Shown piece by piece: positions 51,123-62,151 of a DNA stretch of 64,000 bases. Location of the stretch: assembly GCF_035634895.1 (NCBI RefSeq), contig NZ_DASQCC010000100.1, forward strand, positions 5,509 to 69,508, given 5' to 3'. Every line of letters starts with the position of its first letter. Position 1 is the first letter of the stretch. The translations under genes were made by a program, and so were the position numbers. The notes beneath the pieces are model-generated. The model was not told where the DNA came from. It saw only the letters and a program-made list of their open reading frames with translations, and made no database searches. This stretch comes from Actinophytocola sp035634895 (GTDB lineage Bacteria; Actinomycetota; Actinomycetes; Mycobacteriales; Pseudonocardiaceae).

Positions 51123-51169
51123 AAACGAAAGCGGCGCCACTCCACAGGGGGAGGGCGCCGCTTTCGTTT
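51123..51169. terminator. Bidirectional terminator, perfect 16-base stem
   Basis: AAACGAAAGCGGCGCC at 51123-51138 and its exact reverse complement at 51154-51169 (loop of 15 bases). The A and T ends give a U tract on either strand. It separates the hydrolase operon from the convergent clpB gene. Confidence 0.92.
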
Positions 51170-51267
51170 GTGCCATCTTCGAGTCGCGGTTTCGGGATGT
51201 GCACGAAACCGCAACTCGGGGTGTGTGCACGCGGGACTCGCTGTGTTTGAACGCGGGACTCGCGGGG

Positions 51268-53859
<2,592 letters not shown>

Positions 53860-53908
53860 GGGTCCCCTCGTGTGCGTGCTCGTACTCACTATGCACAACG
53901 TCAGCAAA

Positions 53909-53929
53909 GTTGAGTGTGTTCCGCTCAAG
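53909..53929 (-). promoter_or_regulatory. HAIR box before clpB
   Basis: GTTGAGT-N7-GCTCAAG, against the HspR consensus CTTGAGT-N7-ACTCAAG: 12 of 14 arm bases agree. Lies 50 bases before the clpB ATG. Confidence 0.85.
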
Positions 53930-54000
53930 TCCGACTTCGTCTTGGACTAGCGCAAGGTCACGATGCTCGGGTTCGCTCTCACCCACATGTCCTAGCAGGG

Positions 54001-54051
54001 TTGTCCACAGCAGGCACCTGGTTGTCCACAATCCCCAGGTGCCTATCCACA
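54001..54051 (+). promoter_or_regulatory. Three DnaA-box-like 9-mers in helical phase
   Basis: TTGTCCACA at 54001, TTGTCCACA at 54022 and CTATCCACA at 54043, on the same strand, each 21 bases apart. The first two equal the Streptomyces DnaA-box consensus. They overlap an inverted repeat (aggcacctgg at 54012-54021 with ccaggtgcct at 54035-54044). The role is unknown; a DnaA-binding site is suggested. Confidence 0.65.
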
Positions 54052-54068
54052 GGCTGTGTGCAAGATGC

Positions 54069-54092
54069 GTTCTGACAGCGTTCTGTCAGAAC
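54069..54092. promoter_or_regulatory. Palindrome after the PPOX gene
   Basis: GTTCTGACAG-CGTT-CTGTCAGAAC, a perfect ten-base inverted repeat, 37 bases beyond the PPOX stop and about 210 bases before clpB. It may end transcription of the PPOX gene or be an operator. Confidence 0.55.
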
Positions 54093-54128
54093 GATCAACG
54101 AAAGTGCTACCGCCGATCGAGTGAATGG

Positions 54129-54917
54129 TCAGCCCAGTAGTGAGTGACCGGCGGTCTGGCGAGCACGCACACCGAAGTAGTCGGCGCCCTTGCGCTTCAT
54201 GTCGTCCGTGCCCCAGTCGCGTTCGCGGGGGACGGGTTCCAGGCGCGGGATGTGCTTGCGGCAGTGCACGTAAGTCTCCTCCACGTGCACGACCACCCAG
54301 CGTTCGGGGGTGCGGCCACGGTCCTGCGCCTTGGGCAGCGCGGGGTGCTCGGCACGCAGCTCGCGGTCGTCGATGATGCTCGCCCGGCCGTTGACGTGCA
54401 GGCCGATCAGGTCCCGTACGAAGTCGATCATCAGGACGGCGACGTGCGGGTTCTCGCTGATGTTGCCGAGGCTCGCGAGGACGCCGTTGCCGCGGTACTC
54501 CGGGTAGGCGATCCGCTTCGGGTCGAGGACGTGCAGGAAGCCGGGCGGCCCGGCACGAAAGCTGGAGTCGCACTCGCCTCCGGCGTCCGCGGTGCTGATG
54601 AAGGCCATCTCCATGCGCTCGACGAACTCGGCCATCTCCGGGTTGAGGTGGTCGAGCACCTGGTCGCGGTAGAAACGCTCGGCCCGCTCGGCGGTGCCGT
54701 AGGTCTGCTGGAGGAGACGCTCGCCGTCACAGCCAGGAAGGGTGGAGACTCCGCCGAACGGGTGAAATTCGATGGTCGGCGGGTCTACTGCGGGTATGTG
54801 TGCAGGGGCAGCGGGCTGCGGTGCGGGTTCGGCGGATGGTTCGGCGAACTCGAGGCTGTGCAGGGCCGCGTCGGCTACACCGGTGGGAGTCACCAGATCA
54901 GGACGCACGTCGGACAC
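54129..54917 (-). CDS. Pyridoxamine 5'-phosphate oxidase-like protein
   Basis: A 262-residue protein with a PNPOx-like split barrel: LLQQTYGTAERAERFYRDQVL, RMEMAFISTADAGGECDSSFRAGPPGFLHVLD, GNGVLASLGNISENPHVAVLMIDF and ASIIDD in order. The N-terminal 60 residues are low-complexity. GTG 54917 is one of several possible starts. FMN or F420 binding is likely; substrate unknown. It is divergent from the flavohemoglobin gene and may share a promoter region with it, hinting at a linked redox or NO function. Confidence 0.82.
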   Translation of the reverse strand: MSDVRPDLVTPTGVADAALHSLEFAEPSAEPAPQPAAPAHIPAVDPPTIEFHPFGGVSTLPGCDGERLLQQTYGTAERAERFYRDQVLDHLNPEMAEFVERMEMAFISTADAGGECDSSFRAGPPGFLHVLDPKRIAYPEYRGNGVLASLGNISENPHVAVLMIDFVRDLIGLHVNGRASIIDDRELRAEHPALPKAQDRGRTPERWVVVHVEETYVHCRKHIPRLEPVPRERDWGTDDMKRKGADYFGVRARQTAGHSLLG

Positions 54918-55144
54918 GTTTTCATAACGGCGAGGTGAATGCGAGACCCGCCCCCGGCCTGTCGCCGAACGGGTCGCCCGATCGTCCGAAGGGGACGACT
55001 TTGCGTAGTGGTCCCTCACACGAAAGTGTCAGGAGGGCGGACAACCGGGGAGTTTCCGTCTAGGGTCCTGGTGTCGGGGACGGACGACGACCACGGTGGC
55101 GGGGCGTCTTCCCCGTACGCCGAGAGGTGGACTGTGTCCCGACC

Positions 55145-56320
55145 ATGACAGCCAACGCCGTTGTGAGCCCATTACCGAGCCAGGACGGTCCTGCGACGAC
55201 CGAGGGTCCCGTAGCGACCATGGTGCGCCTGGTACGCGAGAGCTTCGCGGTCGCGGAGCCGTACGCCGACAAGGTGGCCGAGCTTTTCTACGCCACCTTG
55301 TTCAGCATCGCGCCCGTGACCCGCGAGATGTTTCCCGTGAACATGGAGGTTCAGCGTTCGCGTCTGTTACGTGCCCTCGTCCACATCGTGCAGATGGTGG
55401 ATCGCCCGGACGACCTCATGCCGTTCCTGCGGCAGCTCGGGCGTGACCACCGCAAGTTCGGCGTGATCACCGAGCACTACGAGGCCGTGGGGATGGCCCT
55501 GCTGTCGTCCGTCAAGGCCTACGCCCGTCCCGCGTGGACCGAGGACGTCGAGCGCGCGTGGGCGGAGGCCTACACGATCATGGCGCGGGCCATGCTGGAG
55601 GCGGCCAACTCCGAGAACGGCCCCTCGTGGTGGAACGGCATGGTCGTGGAGCGGCACCGCCTGGCCAGGGACCTCGCCGTGGTCCGGGTCCAACCGGACT
55701 ACGCGGTGCCCTACCAGCCGGGCCAGTACGTGAGCGTCGAGGTGCCCCAACGCCCGCGCATGTGGCGTTACTTCACCCCGGCGACGGCCCCCCGCGAGGA
55801 CGGCCTGCTGGAGTTCCACATCCGCACCGTCGACGGCGGCTGGGTGTCACGGGCGGTGGTGGGCCACGGGGAGATCGGCGACGTGTGGCGAATCGGGCCG
55901 CCGATGGGACGCCTGGCGGTGAACAGGGAGTCCGGCCGCGACATCCTGATGGTCGCCGGCGGCACCGGCGTGGCCCCGATGCGCGCGATCATCGACCACC
56001 TGTCCCAGTGGGGCGAGAACCCGAACGTCACGCTGTTCTTCGGCGGCCGCACCCGGGCCGACCTGTACGACCTGGAGAACCTCCAGGCGATGGCGGCGAG
56101 CAACCCGTGGCTGCGGGTCGTGCCGGTCCTGGAGGCGGAGGCACGGCCCAACATGGAACAGGGCACCCTGGCCGACGCGGTGACCCGCTATGGGGCGTGG
56201 GCGGATCACGACGTCCTGGTCTCGGGCTCACCGGGCATGGTCAGGTCGACGGTGTCGAGGATGCTGGTGGCGGGCACGGCCCTGGACCGCATCGTCTACG
56301 ACCCGTTCACAGTGGACTGA
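55145..56320 (+). CDS. Flavohemoglobin-type globin-reductase fusion
   Basis: A 391-residue protein: globin domain (about 25-150), FAD-binding (about 165-270) and NAD-binding (about 275-391). FYATLFSIAP carries the distal Tyr, and LGRDHRKFGVITEHYEAVG the proximal His. RMWRYFTPATAPREDGLL fits the FAD contact (RxYS/T-like), and MVAGGTGVAPMRAII the NAD site. Such enzymes convert nitric oxide to nitrate with NADH and oxygen. ATG 55145 is preferred. The protein looks complete. Confidence 0.9.
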   Translation: MTANAVVSPLPSQDGPATTEGPVATMVRLVRESFAVAEPYADKVAELFYATLFSIAPVTREMFPVNMEVQRSRLLRALVHIVQMVDRPDDLMPFLRQLGRDHRKFGVITEHYEAVGMALLSSVKAYARPAWTEDVERAWAEAYTIMARAMLEAANSENGPSWWNGMVVERHRLARDLAVVRVQPDYAVPYQPGQYVSVEVPQRPRMWRYFTPATAPREDGLLEFHIRTVDGGWVSRAVVGHGEIGDVWRIGPPMGRLAVNRESGRDILMVAGGTGVAPMRAIIDHLSQWGENPNVTLFFGGRTRADLYDLENLQAMAASNPWLRVVPVLEAEARPNMEQGTLADAVTRYGAWADHDVLVSGSPGMVRSTVSRMLVAGTALDRIVYDPFTVD

Positions 56321-56819
56321 CCACTCGCTCCATACACACCAGCCGGTCCCGCTCGTCCCACGGCTCCACGACTGCGAAGCCGAACCGCTCGTAGAGTGCG
56401 ACGGCCCCGGCACGCCAGTCCCACACCGAGAGCCGCACCGTGCATCGGCCGGCATGCGCGAGGGCGGCGCGGAGCAGGCTGGTGGCGACGCCCCGGCCTC
56501 GGCACGCGGGGTCCGTCCACAGTCGCTTGATCTCCACTCGACCACCGACCGCGGCCGTGACCACCACACAGCCGACGGCGGTGTGGTCGTCGAGTGCCAC
56601 CAGGACAGCGTCCCGGGCGAACGCGGCCCGCGGATCCAGGACCTCTGCCCGGTACCGGGCCGGCAGCTCGTGCACGCCGGTGACGACGTTGCCCTTCTCG
56701 GCCTCGGTCCGCAGGTGGTAGGCGGCCAGCAACCCGGCCAACCCGTCCTGGTCCGACCAGCGAACGACCCGCGAACTGGAGCTGATGAGGCACCTCCTCA
56801 CGGAGCCCTGCGTCCACAT
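56307..56819 (-). CDS. GNAT-family N-acetyltransferase
   Basis: A 170-residue acetyltransferase. VALDDHTAVGCVVVTAAVG, EIKRLWTDPACRGRGVATSLLRAALAHA (acetyl-CoA loop RGRGVA) and VWDWRAGAVALYERFGFAVVEPW are the GNAT motifs. The start is uncertain: ATG 56819 or GTG 56801. It overlaps the convergent flavohemoglobin 3' end by 14 bases. A terminator-like hairpin (56823-56881) lies between it and hspR on the same strand. Confidence 0.88.
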   Translation of the reverse strand: MWTQGSVRRCLISSSSRVVRWSDQDGLAGLLAAYHLRTEAEKGNVVTGVHELPARYRAEVLDPRAAFARDAVLVALDDHTAVGCVVVTAAVGGRVEIKRLWTDPACRGRGVATSLLRAALAHAGRCTVRLSVWDWRAGAVALYERFGFAVVEPWDERDRLVCMERVVSPL

Positions 56820-56822
56820 GCG

Positions 56823-56881
56823 AAAGCGAGCCCCCACCGGCGCCGTCCCGGATGGACCGGCGCGGTGTCGGGGCTCGCTTT
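56823..56881. terminator. Terminator of the dnaK operon (after hspR)
   Basis: A perfect 12-base stem (aaagcgagcccc with ggggctcgcttt) with an inner GC stem, directly after the hspR stop at 56883. On the minus strand it ends in CTTT then CG. Confidence 0.8.
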
Positions 56882-56882
56882 G

Positions 56883-57311
56883 CTATCTCTTGCGGGGTTT
56901 CCAGACCACCAGGGCCGTCTGCCGGGAGATCGGCACCAGCTCGTTCCGATAGGACCGGTGGATGGCCGCCGCGGCCTGTTCCGCCGCGGCATGGACCGCG
57001 GCCAGTTCTTCCGTCAGTTCGACAAGGCGCTCGCGCAGCGCGTCGACCTCACGTTCCAGTTCGATGATGCGTTTGATCCCCGCGAGGTTGACGCCCTGTT
57101 CCTGGGAGAGCCGCTGGACCTCGCGCAGGAGGGCGATGTCCCGCATCGAGTACCGGCGGCCACCGCCCGAGGTCCGGCCCGGGGACACCAGGCCCATGCG
57201 GTCGTAGCCGCGCAGGGTCTGGGCGTGCAGGCCGGACAGCTCGGCCGCCACCGAGATGACGAAGACCGGTGTGTCCTCGTCGGCCCCCGGGGGGAACGGA
57301 ACGCCCTTCAT
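56883..57311 (-). CDS. hspR: Heat-shock repressor HspR (MerR family)
   Basis: A 142-residue MerR-type repressor: VFVISVAAELSGLHAQTLRGYDRMGLVSPGRTSGGGRRYSMRDI is the DNA-binding domain and RLSQEQGVNLAGIKRIIELE the dimer helix. HspR represses the dnaK operon and clpB at HAIR boxes, with DnaK as co-repressor in Streptomyces. It is the last gene of dnaK-grpE-dnaJ-hspR, three bases after dnaJ. Confidence 0.96.
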   Translation of the reverse strand: MKGVPFPPGADEDTPVFVISVAAELSGLHAQTLRGYDRMGLVSPGRTSGGGRRYSMRDIALLREVQRLSQEQGVNLAGIKRIIELEREVDALRERLVELTEELAAVHAAAEQAAAAIHRSYRNELVPISRQTALVVWKPRKR

Positions 57312-57314
57312 CGC

Positions 57315-58514
57315 CTAGCTCCGTTTCTCCAGCATCGCGGTCAGCTCGGGCCGGGGGTCCTGTCCGCCGGTCGCGGCGGCGTACGCCTCCAGCGCGGCCT
57401 TCGCGGAGTCGTCGAGCTTGGCCGGGACCGCCACCTGCAGTGTCACCAGCAGGTCACCGGTCTGGCCGTCGCGACGGACGATTCCCTTGCCACGCACGCG
57501 AAGTACCCGCCCGCTGGACGTGCCCTGCGGCACGCGCAACGTCACCTTGCCGTCCAGCGTCGGCACCTCGAGTGTGGTGCCGAGCGCCAGCTCGGAGAAG
57601 GTCACGGGCACCTTCAGTGTCAGATCGTTGCCCGATCGGCCGAACACCGCGTGCGGGGTCACGTGCACGCGGACGTACAGGTCGCCGGCGTGGCCACCAC
57701 CGTTGCCCGGCTCACCCTGGCCGGCCAGCCGGATCCGTTGGTCGTCGTCGACGCCCGCGGGGATCCGGACGGTCAGGGTCCGGGACTTCGTGCTCACCCC
57801 GTCGCCGCCGCACTCCGGACACGGGTCGTCGACGATCCGGCCCGTCCCACGGCAGTCGCGGCACGGCTCGCTGAACGCGAACGCGCCCTGCGAGCGGCTG
57901 ACCAGACCGGCGCCCGCACACGTGGGACACGTGCGGGGCGTGGTGCCCGGCTTGGCGCCGGAACCCTTGCAGGTGTCGCAGGTGCTCGGGCTGGAAAGGC
58001 GCAACGGGACGGTCGCGCCCTTCACCGCCTCCACGAAGTCGATGCGGACCTCGGTCTCCACGTCGGCGCCCCGCCGCGGCCGGTTGGCCGCCGTCTGGGC
58101 GCTGCCGCGGCGACCGAACAGGTTGCCGAGCAGGTCGCTGATCCCGCCACCGGCGGCGGCGCCGCCGGGCTGCTGCTGCCCGGCGAACAGGTCGCTGAAG
58201 TCGAAACCTCCGCCGCCGCTGCCGCTGCCGCTGCCCCCACCGAAACCACCGAAGCCGCCGGGACGGAACCCGCCGGAGCCGAAGAGCCGGCGGGCCTCGT
58301 CGTACTGCTTGCGCTTCTCCTGGTCGCCGAGCACGCCGTAGGCCTCCGACACGGACTTGAACCGCGCCTCCGCCTGGGTGTTGCCCGGGTTGGCGTCCGG
58401 GTGCAGCTCACGTGCGAGCTTCCGGTACGCCTTCTTGATCTCGGCCTCGCTCGCGTCGGACGAGACGCCCAACTCGCGGTAGAAGTCCTTGTCTATCCAG
58501 TCCCTAGCACTCAC
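57315..58514 (-). CDS. dnaJ: Molecular chaperone DnaJ
   Basis: A 399-residue Hsp40. The J domain has LARELHPDANPG with HPD, then a Gly-rich part (about 90-140), four CxxCxGxG zinc repeats (CDTCKGSG, CPTCAGAG, CRDCRGTG, CPECGGDG) and a C-terminal substrate domain. It stimulates DnaK ATPase. GTG start at 58514. It follows grpE by 21 bases. Confidence 0.97.
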   Translation of the reverse strand: MSARDWIDKDFYRELGVSSDASEAEIKKAYRKLARELHPDANPGNTQAEARFKSVSEAYGVLGDQEKRKQYDEARRLFGSGGFRPGGFGGFGGGSGSGSGGGGFDFSDLFAGQQQPGGAAAGGGISDLLGNLFGRRGSAQTAANRPRRGADVETEVRIDFVEAVKGATVPLRLSSPSTCDTCKGSGAKPGTTPRTCPTCAGAGLVSRSQGAFAFSEPCRDCRGTGRIVDDPCPECGGDGVSTKSRTLTVRIPAGVDDDQRIRLAGQGEPGNGGGHAGDLYVRVHVTPHAVFGRSGNDLTLKVPVTFSELALGTTLEVPTLDGKVTLRVPQGTSSGRVLRVRGKGIVRRDGQTGDLLVTLQVAVPAKLDDSAKAALEAYAAATGGQDPRPELTAMLEKRS

Positions 58515-58535
58515 CGGACGTCCCCTCCTCCCTGC

Positions 58536-59258
58536 TCAGTCCTTGTCAGCCGCGCCATCGGGATTGTTGGGGTCGTACCAGTCCTTCGAGGGCATCGACG
58601 GCTCCTCGTCGGCGGCCTCCTCGACCACCACCGGCGCCGGCTCGTGGTCGGTGACCGCGACGAGCGCGGCCCGCACCACCCGGTCGCCGAAGCGGTAGCC
58701 GCGGCGTAGCACCGCGGTCACCGTCGGGCCCGTGACGTCCGGCGACGTGTCGTGCTGGACGGCCTCGTGCACGGCGGGGTCGAACTCCTCGCCCTCGTGC
58801 CCGAACGCCTCCAGCCCCGTGCGCTCCAGCGTGGCGCCGAGCTTGTCCGCCACCGCCTTGAACGCACCGGTCAGGTCGCCGTGCTGTGCCGCCCGGTCGA
58901 TGTCGTCGAGCACGGACAGCAACTCGGTCGCCACCGACGCCTTCGCGGTGTTGACCACGACCTCGCGGTCGCGGTCGACACGCTTGCGGTAGTTGGCGTA
59001 CTCCGCCTGCAGCCGCTGTAGGTCGGCGGTCCGCTCGTCCAGCTGGGCCTTCAACTCGGCTTCCTGGCTCGGGACCGCCTCGATCACCGCTTCCTCGGGC
59101 ACCGAGGCCAGATCGGGCTCCGGCGCACCGAGCCCCGTCTCCGGGGCCGGTGGCCGGATCTCGCCTGTCTCCGGATCGATGCGCCGCCGATCACGCACCA
59201 CTACGCGCGGCTCCTCTCCGTTGCCTGCGTCGTCGCCGTCAGGCTTGGACGAACTCAC
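58536..59258 (-). CDS. grpE: Nucleotide exchange factor GrpE
   Basis: A 240-residue exchange factor for DnaK. The long helical middle reads LKAQLDERTADLQRLQAEYANYRKRVDRDRE; the beta domain has GLEAFGHEGEEFDPAVHEAVQHDTSPDVTGPTVTAVLRRGYRFGDRVVR. The N-terminal 60 residues and the C-terminal tail are low-complexity and acidic, as in actinobacterial GrpE. The ATG overlaps the dnaK stop (ATGA). Confidence 0.97.
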   Translation of the reverse strand: MSSSKPDGDDAGNGEEPRVVVRDRRRIDPETGEIRPPAPETGLGAPEPDLASVPEEAVIEAVPSQEAELKAQLDERTADLQRLQAEYANYRKRVDRDREVVVNTAKASVATELLSVLDDIDRAAQHGDLTGAFKAVADKLGATLERTGLEAFGHEGEEFDPAVHEAVQHDTSPDVTGPTVTAVLRRGYRFGDRVVRAALVAVTDHEPAPVVVEEAADEEPSMPSKDWYDPNNPDGAADKD

Positions 59259-61111
59259 TTCTTGTCCTCGTCGACGATCTCGGCGTCCACGACTTCCTCG
59301 GCGCCCGCGGAGCTCGACGCCTGCTCACCACCGGTGGCGCCGGCGCCCGCGTCCTGGGACTGCGTCGCACCGCTCTGCGCGTAGATCGCGGAGCCCATGG
59401 CCTGCGACTCGGTCGCGAGCGTCTCCATCGCGGTCTTGATGGCCGCGACGTCGGTGCCCTTCAGCGACTCCTGCGCGTCCTTGATGGCGGCGTTGACCTT
59501 GTCCTTGACCTCGGCCGGGATCTTCTCGTCGTTGTCCTTGACGAACTTCTCCGTCTGGTAGACGAGCGTCTCGGCCTGGTTGCGGGTCTCGGCCTCCTCG
59601 CGGCGCGCCTTGTCCTCCTCGGCGTGCGCCTCCGCGTCCTTGACCATGCGGTCGATGTCCTCCTTCGGCAGCGCCGAGCCGCCGGTGATGGTCATCGACT
59701 GTTCCTTGCCGGTGCCGAGGTCCTTCGCGCTGACGTGCACGATGCCGTTCGCGTCGATGTCGAAGGTGACCTCGATCTGCGGCACGCCACGCGGTGCCGG
59801 CGGGATGCCGGTGAGGTCGAAGGTGCCCAGCTTCTTGTTGTGCACCGCGATCTCACGCTCACCCTGGAAGACCTGGATGCCGACCGTGGTCTGGCCGTCG
59901 TCCGCGGTGGAGAAGATCTCCGAACGCTTGGTCGGGATGGTCGTGTTGCGCTCGATCAGCTTGGTGAACACGCCGCCCTTGGTCTCGATGCCCAGCGACA
60001 ACGGGGTCACGTCCAGCAGCAGGACGTCCTTGACCTCACCGCGCAACACACCGGCCTGCAGCGCCGCACCGATCGCGACGACCTCGTCCGGGTTCACGCC
60101 CTTGTTCGGCTCCTGGCCGCCGGTCAGCTCCTTGACCAGGTCGGACACGGCCGGCATACGGGTCGAGCCGCCCACGAGCACGACGTGGTCGATGTCGCCG
60201 ACCTTGATGCCGGCGTCCTTGATCACGTTGTTGAACGGGGCACGGGTGCGGTCCAGCAGGTCGCTGGTGATCCGCTGGAACTCGGCACGCGACAGCGTCT
60301 CGTCCAGGAACAGCGGGTTCTTGTCCGAGTCGACCGTGATGTAGGGCAGGTTGATGTTCGCGCTGTTCGAGCTGGACAGCTCGATCTTCGCCTTCTCCGC
60401 GGCCTCCCGGATGCGCTGGAGCGCCATCTTGTCCTTGGTGAGGTCGATGCCCGCGGACTGCTTGAACTTGTCGACCAGCCAGTCGACGATCCGCTGGTCC
60501 CAGTCGTCGCCGCCGAGGTGGTTGTCACCGGACGTCGCACGGACCTCGACCACGCCCTCGCCGATCTCCAGCAGCGACACGTCGAACGTGCCACCACCGA
60601 GGTCGAAAACGAGGATGGTCTGCTCCTTCTCGCCCTTGTCCAGGCCGTAGGCCAGCGCGGCCGCGGTCGGCTCGTTCACGATCCGCAGCACGTTCAGGCC
60701 GGCGATCTGCCCGGCCTCCTTGGTGGCCTGCCGCTGGGCGTCCTCGAAGTACGCCGGGACGGTGATGACCGCGTCGGTGATCGGCTCGCCGAGGTAGGCC
60801 TCGGCGTCCCGCTTGAGCTTCATCAGCACACGCGCGCTGATCTCCTGCGGGCTGTACTTCTTGTCGTCGATCACCGTCTGCCAGTCGGTGCCCATGTGCC
60901 GCTTGACCGAGCGGACCGTACGGTCCACGTTGGTCACGGCCTGGTTCTTCGCGGGCTGACCAGTCAGCACCTCGCCGTTCTTGGCGAAGGCGACGATGGA
61001 CGGTGTCGTCCGAGAACCCTCGGAGTTGGCGATCACCGTCGGCTCACCGCCCTCGAGGACAGCGACGACGGAGTTGGTCGTCCCCAGGTCGATTCCGACC
61101 GCTCGCGCCAT
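59255..61111 (-). CDS. dnaK: Molecular chaperone DnaK
   Basis: A 618-residue Hsp70. MARAVGIDLGTTNSVVAVLE begins the ATPase domain; IVNEPTAAALAYGLDKG, VFDLGGGTFDVSLLE and VVLVGGSTRMPAV follow; LLLDVTPLSLGIETKGGV begins the substrate domain, and the C-terminus ends in acidic residues EEVVDAEIVDEDKK. ATG 61111 has AGGAGG seven bases upstream. Two HAIR boxes lie upstream (61144-61164 and 61199-61219). Confidence 0.98.
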   Translation of the reverse strand: MARAVGIDLGTTNSVVAVLEGGEPTVIANSEGSRTTPSIVAFAKNGEVLTGQPAKNQAVTNVDRTVRSVKRHMGTDWQTVIDDKKYSPQEISARVLMKLKRDAEAYLGEPITDAVITVPAYFEDAQRQATKEAGQIAGLNVLRIVNEPTAAALAYGLDKGEKEQTILVFDLGGGTFDVSLLEIGEGVVEVRATSGDNHLGGDDWDQRIVDWLVDKFKQSAGIDLTKDKMALQRIREAAEKAKIELSSSNSANINLPYITVDSDKNPLFLDETLSRAEFQRITSDLLDRTRAPFNNVIKDAGIKVGDIDHVVLVGGSTRMPAVSDLVKELTGGQEPNKGVNPDEVVAIGAALQAGVLRGEVKDVLLLDVTPLSLGIETKGGVFTKLIERNTTIPTKRSEIFSTADDGQTTVGIQVFQGEREIAVHNKKLGTFDLTGIPPAPRGVPQIEVTFDIDANGIVHVSAKDLGTGKEQSMTITGGSALPKEDIDRMVKDAEAHAEEDKARREEAETRNQAETLVYQTEKFVKDNDEKIPAEVKDKVNAAIKDAQESLKGTDVAAIKTAMETLATESQAMGSAIYAQSGATQSQDAGAGATGGEQASSSAGAEEVVDAEIVDEDKK

Positions 61112-61143
61112 TTGGTTTCCTCCTGCTTTCTGCTCCTGTGTGG

Positions 61144-61164
61144 GTTGAGTGGCTCCCACTCAAG
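61144..61164 (-). promoter_or_regulatory. HAIR box 1 before dnaK
   Basis: GTTGAGT-GGCTCCC-ACTCAAG, 13 of 14 arm bases match the HspR consensus CTTGAGT-N7-ACTCAAG. It lies 33 bases before the dnaK start. Confidence 0.92.
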
Positions 61165-61198
61165 TCTGCCGTCGACCTCGATCACTCGTCAAACCAGA

Positions 61199-61219
61199 CT
61201 TGAGCCCCTGACACTCAAC
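61199..61219 (-). promoter_or_regulatory. HAIR box 2 before dnaK
   Basis: CTTGAGC-CCCTGAC-ACTCAAC, 12 of 14 arm bases match the HspR consensus. It is centred 55 bases from box 1. Confidence 0.85.
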
Positions 61220-61260
61220 CTTCCTGACCGGCACAACGAACGACCGGGGCGCTGTGTTCC

Positions 61261-61986
61261 CTACGCGGGCTTCAATGTCACGCTGCCGCTGTCGGTCCGC
61301 AGGCTGATCTTGGGACCGGTGGTGCCGTCGCCGATGTCGTTGACGACGTCGGCGCCGTCGCTGTCGTCCTGGTCGGTCTGGATGTCGACCTGGTAGCCGG
61401 CCTTCGGCACCGTCACGTCCACGTTGCCACTCGAGGTGGTCGCGGTGACGGCGTTTGCCGAGGTCAGACCGACAGTGACGTTGCCTGACTCGGCACCCGC
61501 CACGACGTTACCCCCGATGGCCGACAGGTCGACGTCGCCGGACTGGGTCTTGGCGTTCACCGCGCCGTCGACGTCCCGGACGGTGATGTTGCCGGACTCG
61601 GCCTCGACGTTCACGTGGGCGACGCCGGTGAGTTCGACGTCACCCGAGTCGACGTGACCACTGACCTGGGTGCCCTTCGGCACGGTGACCTCGTAGCTGA
61701 CCCCGCAGTTGCGGTCCGGGCAGTTCTCGAGGACCAGCGCGCGGCCGTCCATGTGGTAGGTCTTGCCCGGTTTGTCGTTGTGGTAGCGGACGGTCCGGTG
61801 AACCTCGAAGGTGTCGCCGACGGTGATCTTGACGTCCCCGGAGTCGTTGGCGAACCGCACCTCGCTGACCGGGCCGGAGAGCGACTCGCTGTCGCTGAAG
61901 GTGGTGGTCCTGTCCCAGTCGCACGCCGTCAGCAACAGACCGCCGGCCACGACGGTGGCTCCGGCCAGCACGTGCCTGATCCGCAT
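61261..61986 (-). CDS. Lipoprotein with DUF4097-like beta-helix repeats
   Basis: A 241-residue lipoprotein: MRIRHVLAGATVVAGGLLLTAC with the lipobox Cys at 22. The mature part repeats SGDV, SGNI, SGDV, SGNV, SSGNV at intervals of about 18-22 residues, the pattern of DUF4097 beta-helix adhesin-like domains. CPDRNCG holds two more Cys. GAGGGGG precedes the ATG. Function unknown; cell-envelope location is inferred. Confidence 0.85.
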   Translation of the reverse strand: MRIRHVLAGATVVAGGLLLTACDWDRTTTFSDSESLSGPVSEVRFANDSGDVKITVGDTFEVHRTVRYHNDKPGKTYHMDGRALVLENCPDRNCGVSYEVTVPKGTQVSGHVDSGDVELTGVAHVNVEAESGNITVRDVDGAVNAKTQSGDVDLSAIGGNVVAGAESGNVTVGLTSANAVTATTSSGNVDVTVPKAGYQVDIQTDQDDSDGADVVNDIGDGTTGPKISLRTDSGSVTLKPA

Positions 61987-62151
61987 TGATCCCCCTCTGC
62001 TCAGGTTTCCTGTGGCCTCGACGCTATGGCGCACGGGAGTACGCAGACATCCGGGACACCCCCGACCCATCCCTGGGGCCACCCTCACCGCGGTTCTCAT
62101 CGAATGGGAAGACGTTCCCAACATTCAGGAGCCGGGAGTTACTGTGCAGGC

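Noticed and set aside
53998..54055. The DnaA-like cluster as the chromosomal origin
   Set aside because: dnaA, dnaN and gyr genes are not near, and an origin would hold many more boxes; a secondary site is more reasonable.
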